Below, in pieces: positions 24,495-35,873 of a stretch of DNA of 64,000 bases (position 1 is its first letter; each line of letters starts with the position of its first letter). Under the pieces are notes generated by a model. It made no database searches. It was not told where the DNA came from and was given only the letters and a program-made list of their open reading frames with translations. Source of the DNA: Tianweitania sp. UT-5YL-CI-8 (GTDB lineage Bacteria > Pseudomonadota > Alphaproteobacteria > Rhizobiales > Rhizobiaceae). A program made the translations under genes and the position numbers. The stretch is from NCBI RefSeq assembly GCF_030010215.1, contig NZ_JASCRR010000001.1:310001-374000 (forward strand), given 5' to 3'.

Positions 24495-25583
24495 TCAGGC
24501 AGCGGCGGGGATGACCCAGCCGTCGTCGATACGCACGGAAATCGCGTGTCCCGGCGCAATTCGACGGTCGAGGGGGGCATGCAGCGTCAGCGATAGCTCG
24601 GGCATCGCGTCAGGGTGGAAATCGACCTGGTTATGGCTGCCGCGATAGACGACGCGCTCGACGGTGGCGGAGAAGCCCTCTCCATCGCCCTTGGCGAGCG
24701 TAAGATCGTTGGGGTGCACGCTGAGCTGTGCGCCGGCACGACCGGACAGCGACGCGCGCACGCGATGCGGCGTGCCGAACACTTCGGCCACCGCCTGCCC
24801 CGGCTGGGACGCAGCGGCAATACTACTGGCAGGCAGGATCAGGCCATTGCCGATGAAGCGCGCCACCATCTCGTCGCGCGGTTCGCGATACAACTCGTGC
24901 GGACGGGCAAACTGGACGAGCCGGCCCCTGTCCATGACTGCGATACGGTCAGCTAGGGCCATGGCCTCGGACTGGTCGTGCGTGATGTAGAGCATCGTCG
25001 CGCCGGTGCGCTTATGGAAAGCGAGGAATTCCTTTTCCATCGATGCGCGCAGATGCACGTCCAGGTTTGCAAGCGGCTCGTCGAGCAGCATCACCGACGG
25101 ATTGGCGGCGAGGCAGCGGGCGAGCGCAACACGCTGGCGCTGTCCGCCCGAAAGATCGGCCGGGGCGCGGTCGGAGAGGTCGCGCATGCCCACCGCGTCA
25201 AGCGCATCGAGACTTTTCCGCTTCCGTTCGGCGGTTCCGACGCCGGCGATCTTGAGTGCATAGCCGACATTGTCGCCGACGCTCATATGCGGCCAGAGCG
25301 CGTAATTCTGAAACACGATGCCGACATTGCGTTTTTCCGGCGGCAGCGTGAACTGCCTGTTGGAAACCTCAGCGCCGCCGAGCGCGATCGAACCGTCGTC
25401 CAGCTTTTCGAAACCTGCGAGGAGGCGCAGCAATGTGGTCTTACCGCAGCCGGACGGGCCGAGAATGGCGACGAACTCGCCCTTGTTGATGTGCATGGAA
25501 ACACCGTCCAGCACGCGCTTGCCAGCATAGCTCTTGGCAGCATTTTCGATATCGATGGCGACCAAAGGTCTTGTCCTAAGCAC
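24495..25583 (-). CDS. ABC transporter ATPase (FbpC/PotA-type with TOBE domain)
   Basis: The 362-residue protein has Walker A GPSGCGKTT, signature LSGGQRQRVALARCL, Walker B VMLLDEPLANLD and a C-terminal TOBE-like regulatory region from about residue 250 (QLSVHPNDLTLAKGDGEGF). It powers the fused permease encoded two genes downstream. The start drawn is a GTG. A TTG six codons later, after AGGACAAGACC, is an equally good start and would give a protein beginning at VAIDIENAAK. It leads the five-gene operon; the 176 bp upstream hold its promoter but no gene. Confidence 0.88.
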   Translation of the reverse strand: MLRTRPLVAIDIENAAKSYAGKRVLDGVSMHINKGEFVAILGPSGCGKTTLLRLLAGFEKLDDGSIALGGAEVSNRQFTLPPEKRNVGIVFQNYALWPHMSVGDNVGYALKIAGVGTAERKRKSLDALDAVGMRDLSDRAPADLSGGQRQRVALARCLAANPSVMLLDEPLANLDVHLRASMEKEFLAFHKRTGATMLYITHDQSEAMALADRIAVMDRGRLVQFARPHELYREPRDEMVARFIGNGLILPASSIAAASQPGQAVAEVFGTPHRVRASLSGRAGAQLSVHPNDLTLAKGDGEGFSATVERVVYRGSHNQVDFHPDAMPELSLTLHAPLDRRIAPGHAISVRIDDGWVIPAAA

Positions 25584-25759
25584 TTGTCTTGACTTGAATT
25601 TTCATCCGCGCGAAAGCGAAAGCCGCCCGCTTCGATGCGGCGCAACCTAGGCGCATCCTGATTCAGTTTTGTGACAGTGCTGTCGGCTATGGAAAAGTGC
25701 CGGATTCCGGCGAATGACGAGAGAGTCAGCTGCCTAGAATCGCAGCGCTCATTCGCCCT

Positions 25760-26332
25760 TCAGATCGGATTGATCTCGATGACGAACAGCCGTCCGCTTG
25801 GCCCGGACGGTGATACCGCCACCGCGTTGTCACCTGCATTGCAGACCAGGCAGTCGAAGCGTTGCAGCGGGGAGACCAGCCCCTCGACGCGGCAGATGTC
25901 GGCGGCAAAGATGAAGGTTATGGCAGCGGGCGCCTTGATCGTCGCCGCCTTCGAAAAGGTCAGGCGCCGGACCGTATGGCGAAAATGGCCGCGCCGGCTC
26001 ATGACGTTGAGATCGACAATCGGCCCATTCGTGAGCCGCGCCCATGTCGGCGTGTCTCCGGGGAACGACAGCGGAACGGTCTGTTGGTCGAGGACATGGC
26101 TACCCAAGCCTTCGATGTCGAGCGCCACGCCCTCCCCGTCGAGGATGCTCAACGTCCGGTCGATACCTTCGAACGTCGAGAACGGCCCATCGGCGGCGAC
26201 CCTCGCCATGCTGATCCGCCAGCCGAAATCGGCGACGGATGCATGTGGTGGAAAGGCAAGGATTTCAGCAGTTTCGCCGCCGCCGTTCTTCCATGGCATG
26301 CGGCGATAATCCTCGGCCTTGAGAACCCGCAT
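25760..26332 (-). CDS. hutD: HutD-family protein of histidine utilisation
   Basis: The 190-residue protein matches HutD (PF05962): RVLKAEDYRRMPWKNGGGETAEI at the start and FGWRISMARVAADGPFSTFEGIDRTLSILDGEGVAL in the middle. The fold is a bicupin without a clear active site. HutD is known to limit over-activation of the hut operon in Pseudomonas, perhaps by binding formylglutamate. The ATG follows GGGGAACTGAAGCG, 4 bp after the hutU stop, so it closes the hut operon. Family assignment is firm; the mechanism is not settled. Confidence 0.88.
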   Translation of the reverse strand: MRVLKAEDYRRMPWKNGGGETAEILAFPPHASVADFGWRISMARVAADGPFSTFEGIDRTLSILDGEGVALDIEGLGSHVLDQQTVPLSFPGDTPTWARLTNGPIVDLNVMSRRGHFRHTVRRLTFSKAATIKAPAAITFIFAADICRVEGLVSPLQRFDCLVCNAGDNAVAVSPSGPSGRLFVIEINPI

Positions 26333-26336
26333 CGCT

Positions 26337-28021
<1,685 letters not shown>

Positions 28022-28022
<1 letters not shown>

Positions 28023-28828
28023 TATGTCCCCTGTGCAAGCTGGCGCGCAGCACTATCGATGCGCGAAAAGATTTTTCGAAGATGGACGCGCAGCCGTTCT
28101 GCCTTCGCGCCGTCATAGGCGAAGGGCGGCGTCTCCGTGGCAAGGTGGGTGGACTGCGCCAATTCCATCTGGATAGCGTGGACGCCCTCTAGCGGCCTCC
28201 CATAGTGCCGCGTGGTCCAGCCGCCCTTGAAGCGTCCGTTGAGAATGGAGGTATAGCCGTCCGCCTCGGTGACAGTGTCAACCACGACCTTCTCAATGGC
28301 CGGGTCGCAGGTTTTTCCCATGTCGGTTCCAATGTTGAAATCGGGCAAGGTGCCTTCGAACAGAAACGGGATGTTCGAGCGGATCGAGTGGCAATCGTAG
28401 AGCACGGCATAGCCGTGGATCGACCGCACCCGTTCGATCTCGGCGGCAAGCGCTTGGTGATAGGGCGCATGGAAAGCCTCGACCCGCTCGGCAATGTCGG
28501 CATCCGTCGGCGCCTGTCCATCCTGCCAGATCGCCAGCCCGTCGAAATCCGTCTCGGGGATCAGGCTGGTGGTGTTCTGGCCGGGATAAAGGCTGGAGCC
28601 GGCCGGATCGCGGTTAGCGTCGATGACATAACGATGGAAGGTCGCGCGAACGGTGGTCGCGCCCTCGAACAGGCCGTCATAGAGCCGATCGATATGCCAA
28701 TCGGTATCGGCCAGCAGCTTGCCGTTGTCGTTGAGACGATCCCAGACGGCGGGTGGCAAGTCGGTGCCGGTATGCGGCAGACCGAGGATGAGGGGGGAAG
28801 TGCCTTGGCGGACTAGGACGGAGGTCAC
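28022..28828 (-). CDS. hutG: N-formylglutamate deformylase
   Basis: The 268-residue protein belongs to the N-formylglutamate amidohydrolase family. Marks are [37 protein letters not shown] and [18 protein letters not shown]. It hydrolyses N-formylglutamate to glutamate and formate, the last step of the five-step hut route. HutF, found across the hut operator, makes its substrate. The GTG start follows GGAGGTGTCCT; a reading 13 codons longer has no ribosome site. An 82-bp gap with a short hairpin repeat separates it from hutH. Confidence 0.92.
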
Positions 28829-28868
28829 AGGACACCTCCAGAGTGAGCGGCACCGAGACGCTGCCAAA

Positions 28869-28887
28869 CTCCCCTCTTGCGGGGGAG
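28869..28887. repeat. short CTCCCC/GGGGAG hairpin between hutH and hutG
   Basis: CTCCCC (28869-28874) pairs with GGGGAG (28882-28887) around a 7-base loop. The same core sequence forms the inner hairpin of the longer repeat at 47996-48137. It may be a remnant of that repeat family or an mRNA-stability hairpin inside the hut transcript. Confidence 0.5.
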
Positions 28888-28910
28888 ATCAGTCTTTTCG
28901 CTGCCCATCC

Positions 28911-30446
28911 TTATCCCTCCAACCCCGGCAAGATGCCCGCCGACACCGCAGCGCAAAGCCGTCCTTCGGCGACCAGCGCGGATGCGGCAGCAAGGTCGTT
29001 GGCCATGTAGCGGTCTTCCTCGAGCGCCGGCACGACAGTGCGGATCGCAGCAATCGCTCTGGCGAGTTCGGGGCTCGTTGTCAGCGGCGCGCGCAATTCG
29101 ACGCCTTGCGCAGCCGTCAGTGCCTCAATGCCGACGATGCCGAACAGATTGTCGGTCATCTGCAACAGCCGCCGCGCGCCATGGCAGGCCATGGAGACGT
29201 GGTCTTCCTGATTGGCCGAGGTGGGCGTGGAATCCACCGAAGCCGGATGCGACATCTGCTTGTTTTCGCTCATCAACGCAGCCGAGGTGACTTCCGCGAT
29301 CATCAGGCCGGAATTGAGCCCCGGCTTCTTCGCCAGGAAAGCCGGCAGGCCATAGGACAAAGCGGGATCGACCAGAAGCGCAATGCGGCGCTGGGCAATC
29401 GCGCCGATCTCGCAGATGGCGAGCGCGATCTGGTCGGCAGCGAAAGCGACCGGCTCTGCGTGGAAATTGCCGCCCGAGACCACGGAATTGTCCGACAGCA
29501 CCAGCGGATTGTCGGTCACCGCGTTGGCCTCGATTTCCAGCGTACGGCCCACGGACCGCAACAGATCGAGGCAGGCGCCGTCGACCTGGGGCTGGCAACG
29601 GATGCAATAGGGATCCTGCACGCGCTCGTCGCCCTCAACATGGCTCTGCCGGATGATCGAGTTGTCGAGCAGCGCGCGCAGCGTCGAGGCGGTGTCAATC
29701 TGGCCCTTGTGGCCGCGCAGCGTGTGGATGTCGGGATGGAACGGCGCCGACGAGCCCATCGCGGCGTCTGTCGACATCGCACCGGTGATCAAGGCGGCTT
29801 GCGCTGCGCGGTGAGCGCGGAACAGTCCTGCGAGTGCCAGCGCGGTCGAGGTCTGCGTGCCGTTGATCAGCGCCAGCCCTTCCTTGGCGGCGAGAACGAC
29901 CGGTTCAAGCCCGGCCTGCTCCAGCGCCTCACGCCCGCCCAAGCGATTACCCCCAAAGAACGCCTCGCCCTCGCCCATCATGACGGCGGCCATATGCGCC
30001 AGCGGGGCGAGGTCGCCGGAGGCACCGACCGAGCCTTTTTCCGGAATGACCGGAATGACGCCCTTTTCAAGCATCGCCTCGATCAGGCGCACCAGTTCCA
30101 GCCGGACGCCGGACGCGCCGCGACCCAGCGAAATCAGCTTCAGCGCCATGATCAGCCGTACGATGCTTTCCGGCAGCGGCGCGCCGACGCCGCAGCAGTG
30201 CGACAGGATCAGATTGCGTTGCAAGGTCGCGACATCAGCCGCTTCGATCTTGATGGATGCGAGCTTGCCGAAGCCGGTGTTGATGCCGTAGACCGGCTCG
30301 TTACCGGCTGCGATTTCGGCGATGCGAGCGGCCGCCTTGCGGATGCCAGCATCGAAGGACGTGTCCAGCCGAGCGGGCTCGCCGGTCCAGTAGAGGGTTT
30401 CGAGATCGGCCAGACACACCTGGCCCGGATGGAGAATGATGGTCAA
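28911..30446 (-). CDS. hutH: histidine ammonia-lyase
   Basis: The 511-residue enzyme has the MIO prosthetic-group triad Ala142-Ser143-Gly144 in [14 protein letters not shown], the same numbering as the Pseudomonas enzyme. [12 protein letters not shown] supplies the catalytic Tyr53. It removes ammonia from L-histidine to give urocanate. The start is a TTG eight bases after AAAGGA that overlaps the hutI stop in TTGA; this fits the family N-terminus ([16 protein letters not shown]). The open frame extends 62 codons upstream but is meaningless there. Use of a TTG at a coupled junction suggests hutI translation sets hutH output. Confidence 0.96.
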   Translation of the reverse strand: MTIILHPGQVCLADLETLYWTGEPARLDTSFDAGIRKAAARIAEIAAGNEPVYGINTGFGKLASIKIEAADVATLQRNLILSHCCGVGAPLPESIVRLIMALKLISLGRGASGVRLELVRLIEAMLEKGVIPVIPEKGSVGASGDLAPLAHMAAVMMGEGEAFFGGNRLGGREALEQAGLEPVVLAAKEGLALINGTQTSTALALAGLFRAHRAAQAALITGAMSTDAAMGSSAPFHPDIHTLRGHKGQIDTASTLRALLDNSIIRQSHVEGDERVQDPYCIRCQPQVDGACLDLLRSVGRTLEIEANAVTDNPLVLSDNSVVSGGNFHAEPVAFAADQIALAICEIGAIAQRRIALLVDPALSYGLPAFLAKKPGLNSGLMIAEVTSAALMSENKQMSHPASVDSTPTSANQEDHVSMACHGARRLLQMTDNLFGIVGIEALTAAQGVELRAPLTTSPELARAIAAIRTVVPALEEDRYMANDLAAASALVAEGRLCAAVSAGILPGLEG

Positions 30447-31702
30447 CGGTCGATCCTTTCGCCCTTGAAGACACCCGCATGCAGCGGGTTGAAGCCGATG
30501 CGGTAGACGAGCTCGGCGGGGCTCTCGATGTTCCAGATCGCGAAGTCGGCTGATTTGCCAGCTTCCAGCGTTCCCGTCTCGCTGAGAAGGCCGAGCGCGC
30601 GCGCGGCTTCGCGCGTCGTGCCGGCAATGCACTCATCGACGGTCAGGCCGAACAGCGTCGCCGCCATGTTCATGGCCAGCAACAGCGAGGTCAGGGGCGA
30701 TGTGCCCGGGTTGCTGTCGGTGGCAATCGCGATATTCGCTCCCGCAGTGCGCAGGGCCGCGAGCGGCGGCTTATGCTTTTCCTGAAGCGCATAGAACGCT
30801 CCCGGCAGCAGCACGGCAACGGTGCCGGCCGCAGCCATTGCGGCAGCGCCCTTTTCGTCGAGATATTCGAGATGGTCTGCCGACAGCGCGCCATAGGAGG
30901 CCGCGAGTTCCGCGCCGCCGAGATGCGACAGTTGCTCGGCATGCAGCTTGACCGGCAGGCCGAGGGCCTTGGCAGCGTCGAAAACCCCGACGATCTCTTT
31001 CACTGAAAAAGCGATGCCTTCGCAGAACCCGTCGACCGCATCGACGATGCCCTCGGCATGGGCCTGCTCAAGGCCGGGCAAGACGACATCCGAGATATAG
31101 TCGCCGTTGCGGCCCTTGTAGTCCGGCGGCGTTGCATGCGCGGCCAACCAGGAGGTGACGATCCGCACCGGCCGCATGGTCGCGAGCTGCCGCGCGGCGC
31201 GCAGCATCTTCAGCTCCGCCTCAACGTTCAATCCGTAGCCGGACTTGATCTCGATGGTCGTCACGCCTTCCGCCAACAGGGCATCGAGGCGTGGCAGCGA
31301 GGCCGCAACGAGTTCATCGACCGATAGCGCGTTCGTCGCCTTGACCGAGGACAGGATTCCGCCGCCGGCGCGGGCGATGTCCTCATAGGTAGCGCCTTCC
31401 AGCCGCATTTCGAATTCGCGCGCGCGGTTGCCGCCGTAGACGATGTGGGTGTGGCAATCGATCAGGCCGGGCGTTATCCAGCGACCGCCAAGATCGATTG
31501 TCTCGGCCCCGCCGATTGAGAGATCGAGACCATCTCGCAGTCCGGCATAAAGGATGCGTCCGTTTTGGACGGCGACGGCACCGTCCTCGACAGGACCAAG
31601 GCCGGGCATGGCCGGATCGAGCGTGGCAAGTCGAGCATTGACGTACAGCTGAAGGTCGTCGGACCGCCCTTTACCGCTGCTGGAATTTTTTCGTTCCGTC
31701 AT
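30443..31702 (-). CDS. hutI: imidazolonepropionase
   Basis: The 419-residue amidohydrolase carries the metal site [22 protein letters not shown] and the later ligands [28 protein letters not shown] and [11 protein letters not shown]. It opens imidazolonepropionate to formiminoglutamate. The ATG follows GAAGGTGAGGGCGC. It is the first gene of the minus-strand hut operon, diverging from hutF across a 107-bp promoter region with a HutC-type palindrome. The length and residues are normal for HutI. Confidence 0.95.
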   Translation of the reverse strand: MTERKNSSSGKGRSDDLQLYVNARLATLDPAMPGLGPVEDGAVAVQNGRILYAGLRDGLDLSIGGAETIDLGGRWITPGLIDCHTHIVYGGNRAREFEMRLEGATYEDIARAGGGILSSVKATNALSVDELVAASLPRLDALLAEGVTTIEIKSGYGLNVEAELKMLRAARQLATMRPVRIVTSWLAAHATPPDYKGRNGDYISDVVLPGLEQAHAEGIVDAVDGFCEGIAFSVKEIVGVFDAAKALGLPVKLHAEQLSHLGGAELAASYGALSADHLEYLDEKGAAAMAAAGTVAVLLPGAFYALQEKHKPPLAALRTAGANIAIATDSNPGTSPLTSLLLAMNMAATLFGLTVDECIAGTTREAARALGLLSETGTLEAGKSADFAIWNIESPAELVYRIGFNPLHAGVFKGERIDR

Positions 31703-31730
31703 GCGCCCTCACCTTCCAAACCCGGAAAAC

Positions 31731-31742
31731 ATGTATATACAT
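31731..31742. promoter_or_regulatory. HutC-type operator, palindrome ATGTATATACAT
   Basis: This perfect 12-bp palindrome contains TGTATATACA, the core bound by HutC in Pseudomonas hut promoters. It lies in the 107-bp gap between the divergent hutI and hutF genes, so one repressor could control both directions. hutC itself is the second gene of the rightward unit, giving autoregulation. Urocanate is the known inducer of HutC proteins. Confidence 0.8.
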
Positions 31743-31809
31743 AATAATCGGCTGGCAAGCAAAATTGCGCAGCGCATACTATCGAGCGATCAAACCAGGA
31801 GAGAGTTCC

Positions 31810-33159
31810 ATGCCGGTTCTGTTTGCGCGTTCGGCTCTTTTGCCTGAAGGCTGGCGCAGAGATGTGCGCTTAACCTTTGCCGACGGGCGGATTGCGACGG
31901 TGGAAACCGGTGTGGCGGCGCAGGCCGGGGACGAAAGCCATGACGTCGTTCTGCCCGGCATGCCCAATTTGCACAGCCACGCTTTCCAGCGCGCCATGGC
32001 TGGCCTTGCCGAGAGACGCGGACCGGGCGACGACAGCTTCTGGAGCTGGCGCACCACCATGTATCGCTTCGCGCTGTCGATGACGCCGGAGCAAGTCGAG
32101 GCGGTCGCCTCCCAACTCTACATGGAAATGCTGGAGGCCGGCTTTTCGCGAGTCGGCGAGTTCCACTATCTGCATCACGACCGCGACGGTACGGCCTATG
32201 GCGACATCGCGGAAATGGCCGGGCGGATCGGCGCGGCGGCGGCGGAGACGGGCATCGGCGTCACGCTCTTGCCGGTGTTCTACGCCCATTCCGGCTTTGG
32301 CGGCGCGGCACCGGTTGAGGGGCAACGCCGGTTCATCAACACGGTCGATAGCTTTTCCCGGTTGTTCGAACGCTGTGGCGAGGTGGTGCGCGCCCTGCCC
32401 GGCGCCGTGCTGGGCCTTGCACCGCACAGCCTACGCGCAGTGACGCCGGAAGAGCTTAAGGCGGTGGTCGAGCTTGGCGGCGACAGGCCGATCCACATCC
32501 ACGTCGCCGAGCAGGTCAAGGAAGTCGAGGACTGCATCGCCTGGTCGGGTGCGCGACCGGTAGACTGGCTTCTGGACCACGCTCCGGTCGACAAGAACTG
32601 GTGTTTGATCCACGCCACCCATATGACCGACCACGAAACCCGGCGCATGGCCGAAAGCGGCGCGGTGGCAGGCCTATGCCCCATCACGGAAGCCAATCTT
32701 GGCGACGGCATCTTCAATGCTCGGCACTTCTTGGAAGAAGGCGGCAGATTTGGCATCGGCTCGGACTCAAACATCCGCATTTCGTTGCCCGGCGAACTGA
32801 GCCAGCTCGAATACTCCCAGCGTCTCGCGCTGCGCGCCAGAAATGTTTTTGCCTTGAAACCTGAAACGTCCACGGGACAGGCGCTTTACGAGCAGGCGGT
32901 GGCCGGTGGCGGTCTCGCGCTCGGCGCAAACGGTGGCTTGGCCGCTGGCAACCGGGCCGACTTTCTTTCGCTCGACACAAGCGCGGTCCCCTATCTTCCA
33001 ATGGACGATCTCCTCGACAACTGGATCTTCGCGGATGGCATAAAGGTTGATTGCGTCTGGACCTCCGGCCGGAAACAGGTGGAGAACGGCCGTCACCGCT
33101 TGCGCGATACGATCGGACGGCGCTTTCTCCACACCATGCAAAAACTGTTGGCGGGATGA
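31810..33159 (+). CDS. hutF: formimidoylglutamate deiminase
   Basis: The 449-residue amidohydrolase has the metal motif MPNLHSHAFQRAMAGLAERR, IHIHVAEQVKEVEDC, LIHATHMTDHET and GIGSDSNIRISLPGEL. It deaminates formiminoglutamate to N-formylglutamate, which HutG then hydrolyses. This defines the five-step hut variant without formiminoglutamase. The ATG follows AGGAGAGAGTTCC; the 15 preceding codons lie in the operator region. Its stop overlaps a possible early hutC start, so the two genes are coupled. Confidence 0.95.
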   Translation: MPVLFARSALLPEGWRRDVRLTFADGRIATVETGVAAQAGDESHDVVLPGMPNLHSHAFQRAMAGLAERRGPGDDSFWSWRTTMYRFALSMTPEQVEAVASQLYMEMLEAGFSRVGEFHYLHHDRDGTAYGDIAEMAGRIGAAAAETGIGVTLLPVFYAHSGFGGAAPVEGQRRFINTVDSFSRLFERCGEVVRALPGAVLGLAPHSLRAVTPEELKAVVELGGDRPIHIHVAEQVKEVEDCIAWSGARPVDWLLDHAPVDKNWCLIHATHMTDHETRRMAESGAVAGLCPITEANLGDGIFNARHFLEEGGRFGIGSDSNIRISLPGELSQLEYSQRLALRARNVFALKPETSTGQALYEQAVAGGGLALGANGGLAAGNRADFLSLDTSAVPYLPMDDLLDNWIFADGIKVDCVWTSGRKQVENGRHRLRDTIGRRFLHTMQKLLAG

Positions 33160-33191
33160 ACCGCCTCATCATCCATGATGCTGGAGAGACG

Positions 33192-33923
33192 ATGGACATT
33201 GCCAGAGATGCGACGCTGCATCAGCGCATCTTGAACGATCTGGAAAGCCAGATCGTTTCCGGTGCATGGGCGCCCGGGCATCGCCTGCCCTTCGAAGTCG
33301 ATCTGGCCAAGCAGTACGGATGCTCGCGCATGACCGTCAACAAGGTCATGACGCAGCTTGCCAAAGCCGGCCTGATCGAGCGGCGCAAAAAGTCGGGCAG
33401 CTTCGTCACCCAGCCGCAGGCGCAATCCGCCGTCCTGGAAATCCACGACATCAAGACGGAAGTCGCCTCGCTCAAGCTCGCCTATTCCTATGCGCTGCTC
33501 GTGACGACGGAGCGCGATGCGGATATCGAGGACCGTCGGCGGCTTGGTCTTGAGAAGGCCGGCCCGGTGCTGGAGGTGCGCTGCATACATCTGGCCGCGG
33601 GAGACCCCTTCTGTCTCGAAGAGCGGCTGATCAACCTCGACGTGGTACCGGACGCGCGACACGCCGATTTCAGCACTATCGCTCCTGGCCCCTGGCTCCT
33701 CGAGCGTGCGCCATGGACCGCAGCACAGCACAACATTCAGGCGGTCGGGGCCGATCGCGATATGGCGAAGCTGCTGAAACTCAAGCCGGAAACAGCCTGC
33801 CTGGTGATCGAGCGGCGAACCTGGAACACGATAGGTCCCGTCACGCATGTGCGCTTCACCTATCCCGGCACCCGGCACCGGGTCGTCGCCGACTTCCAGC
33901 CATCGAGCAGTCAGCCGCGCTGA
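33192..33923 (+). CDS. hutC: histidine utilisation repressor, GntR/UTRA family
   Basis: The 243-residue protein has an N-terminal winged helix (LHQRILNDLESQIVSGAWAPGHRLPFEVDLAKQYGCSRMTVNKVMTQL) and a C-terminal UTRA ligand domain (LEVRCIHLAAGDPFCLEERLINLDVVPD). It should repress hut genes at the TGTATATACA palindrome until urocanate binds. I choose the ATG after GGAGAGACG. Another ATG twelve codons earlier overlaps the hutF stop and would add a short tail. It converges with folD with a 4-bp gap. Confidence 0.92.
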   Translation: MDIARDATLHQRILNDLESQIVSGAWAPGHRLPFEVDLAKQYGCSRMTVNKVMTQLAKAGLIERRKKSGSFVTQPQAQSAVLEIHDIKTEVASLKLAYSYALLVTTERDADIEDRRRLGLEKAGPVLEVRCIHLAAGDPFCLEERLINLDVVPDARHADFSTIAPGPWLLERAPWTAAQHNIQAVGADRDMAKLLKLKPETACLVIERRTWNTIGPVTHVRFTYPGTRHRVVADFQPSSSQPR

Positions 33924-33927
33924 AAAG

Positions 33928-34827
33928 CTAGAATTTCGGCGGCGTGTGTCCGGCCTTGCGGGCCGCAGCGATAACCGTGTTGGCCATCAGCATGGCGATC
34001 GTCATCGGACCGACGCCGCCCGGAACCGGCGTTATCGTGGCTGCAACCTCGGAGACTTCGGCAAAGGCGACATCGCCGACAAGCCGGGTCTTGTCTTCAC
34101 CTTTGTCGGGCGCTGGCACGCGGTTGATACCGACATCGATGACCGTCGCGCCAGGCTTGACCCAGTCCGCCTTGACCATCTGCGCACGACCGACCGCGGC
34201 GACAAGAATATCGGCGTTGCGGCAGACCGCAGCCAGGTCGCGCGTGCGCGAATGCGCCATGGTGACAGTGGCATTGGCATTCAACAGCAGCTGAGCCATC
34301 GGCTTGCCGAACAGGTTCGACCGGCCGATCACCACCGCGTTGAGACCCGACAAATCCTCGCCATGGGTGCGACGGACAAGGACCATCGCGCCCGCCGGCG
34401 TACAGGACAGCAACCCGGTCTCAAGGTCGCCCACCGCCAGCTTGCCGGCATTGACGACATGCAGCCCGTCGACATCCTTTTCGGGCAGGATCGACTGGAT
34501 GATGGAATCGCCCAGCAGCGGCTTGGGCAGCGGAAGTTGGACCAAAATGCCATGGATGGCCGGATCGGCGTTCAGCTTTGCCACCAGAGCGGCTAGTTCG
34601 TCCTGGCCGGTCTCAGCCGGCAAAGTGTGCTGGACGGAATTGAAGCCGCATTCCTTGGCCATGCGACCCTTTGCACCAACATAGGCGTGGCTCGCCGGAT
34701 CGTCGCCGACGATCACCACGGCAAGGCCGGGCTGAACGCCACATTCTTTTCTCAGAGCTTCCGTCTCGGCCTTGACGGCCGCGATGACGGAGGCGGCCAC
34801 CTGCTTGCCGTCAATAACGTCAGCCAT
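33928..34827 (-). CDS. folD: methylene-tetrahydrofolate dehydrogenase/methenyl-THF cyclohydrolase
   Basis: The 299-residue bifunctional enzyme has [22 protein letters not shown] with the catalytic Tyr and Lys, the ILVQLPLP block, [17 protein letters not shown] for the cofactor, and [16 protein letters not shown]. It oxidises methylene-THF to formyl-THF in two steps. Lying 5 bp after purU and downstream of gmaS, it serves the methylamine module. The one-carbon unit released by N-methylglutamate dehydrogenase enters here and leaves as formate through PurU. A second folD elsewhere would be expected for housekeeping, but that cannot be seen here. Confidence 0.95.
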   Translation of the reverse strand: MADVIDGKQVAASVIAAVKAETEALRKECGVQPGLAVVIVGDDPASHAYVGAKGRMAKECGFNSVQHTLPAETGQDELAALVAKLNADPAIHGILVQLPLPKPLLGDSIIQSILPEKDVDGLHVVNAGKLAVGDLETGLLSCTPAGAMVLVRRTHGEDLSGLNAVVIGRSNLFGKPMAQLLLNANATVTMAHSRTRDLAAVCRNADILVAAVGRAQMVKADWVKPGATVIDVGINRVPAPDKGEDKTRLVGDVAFAEVSEVAATITPVPGGVGPMTIAMLMANTVIAAARKAGHTPPKF

Positions 34828-34832
34828 GGCAG

Positions 34833-35717
34833 TCAGCCCATCCGTTCCGAGGCATAGCTGCCTGGGCTTGCCGGAAACACAACGGTGCGGTTGCCGTTGA
34901 TGAAGGTCCGGTGATGGATATGCGCATGGATAGCGCGGGCGAGAACCTGCGCCTCGACGTCGCGGCCCAGCGAGACGTAGTCGTCGGGGCTCTGCGCGTG
35001 GGTGATCCGAACGGTGTCCTGCTCGATGATCGGGCCTTCGTCCAGGTCGGCCGTCACATAATGCGCTGTCGCGCCGATCAGTTTCACACCCCGCGTATAG
35101 GCCTGCTTATAGGGATTGGCACCCTTGAAGGACGGCAGGAAGGAATGGTGGATGTTAATGACCTTGCCCGACATCTTGCGGCACAGATCGTCCGACAGAA
35201 CCTGCATATAGCGCGCGAGCACGATCAGTTCCGTGCCGCTCTGCTCGACCAGGTCCATCAACTGGGCTTCGGCCTTTGGTTTGTTGTCTTTCGTCACCTT
35301 GATATGGTGAAAGGGAATGTCGTGATTGACCACCAGCTTTTGATAGTCGAAATGGTTGGACACAACAGCAACGATATCAATGGGAAGCGCGCCGATCTTC
35401 CAGCGATAAAGAAGGTCGTTCAGGCAATGCCCGAAGCGCGAGACCATCAGCATCACCCTCATGCGATGCGCCGGGTCGTGGAACTCGTACTGCATATCGA
35501 AGGGCGCGGCGACCTCGGCGAAATCGGCAGTGATGGTGTCGAGCGCAACCGATGTTTCGGAGATGAAGCTGACGCGCATGAAGAACAGACCGGTCTCCAG
35601 ATCGTCGAACTGCGAGCTGTCGACGATGTTGCAACCCTGCTTTGACAGATAACCGGAGATGGCGGCGACGATGCCGCGCGTGGACTTGCAGGATACGGTG
35701 AGGACGATGCTGTTCAC
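34833..35717 (-). CDS. purU: formyltetrahydrofolate deformylase
   Basis: The 294-residue protein has an N-terminal ACT domain ([34 protein letters not shown]). A formyltransferase-like C-terminal domain contains [21 protein letters not shown] and [19 protein letters not shown], with the catalytic Asn, His and Asp positions present. It splits formyl-THF to formate and THF. It starts with GTG after AAGGAACATAACCC. Its place between gmaS and folD suits disposal of methyl carbon from methylamine when carbon assimilation through serine is absent. Confidence 0.93.
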   Translation of the reverse strand: MNSIVLTVSCKSTRGIVAAISGYLSKQGCNIVDSSQFDDLETGLFFMRVSFISETSVALDTITADFAEVAAPFDMQYEFHDPAHRMRVMLMVSRFGHCLNDLLYRWKIGALPIDIVAVVSNHFDYQKLVVNHDIPFHHIKVTKDNKPKAEAQLMDLVEQSGTELIVLARYMQVLSDDLCRKMSGKVINIHHSFLPSFKGANPYKQAYTRGVKLIGATAHYVTADLDEGPIIEQDTVRITHAQSPDDYVSLGRDVEAQVLARAIHAHIHHRTFINGNRTVVFPASPGSYASERMG

Positions 35718-35821
35718 GGGTTATGTTCCTTGGTCAGTCTCGAGTCGCGCTTTTACAGCATGCCATACCGCAACGTCACCGGGGCAATGCGCCACGTTGT
35801 TGTTTTTTCGCGGCAGAGTGT

Positions 35822-35846
35822 CCGGAGACCCGCTGGGTGTCTCCGG
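35822..35846. terminator. hairpin between gmaS and purU (attenuator or processing site)
   Basis: CCGGAGA on the left and TCTCCGG on the right form a 7-bp stem, extended by CCC/GGG after a bulge. It lies in the 156-bp gap after the gmaS stop. On the minus strand no T run follows, so it may reduce rather than end transcription into purU-folD. Confidence 0.4.
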
Positions 35847-35873
35847 TCTTTACCTAACGTCCGGACATCGCCC

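Noticed and set aside
28719-30506. A 595-codon open frame on the plus strand opposite hutG and hutH
   Set aside because: It is antisense to clear hut genes; composition is Arg/Gln/His-rich and no family motif is visible.
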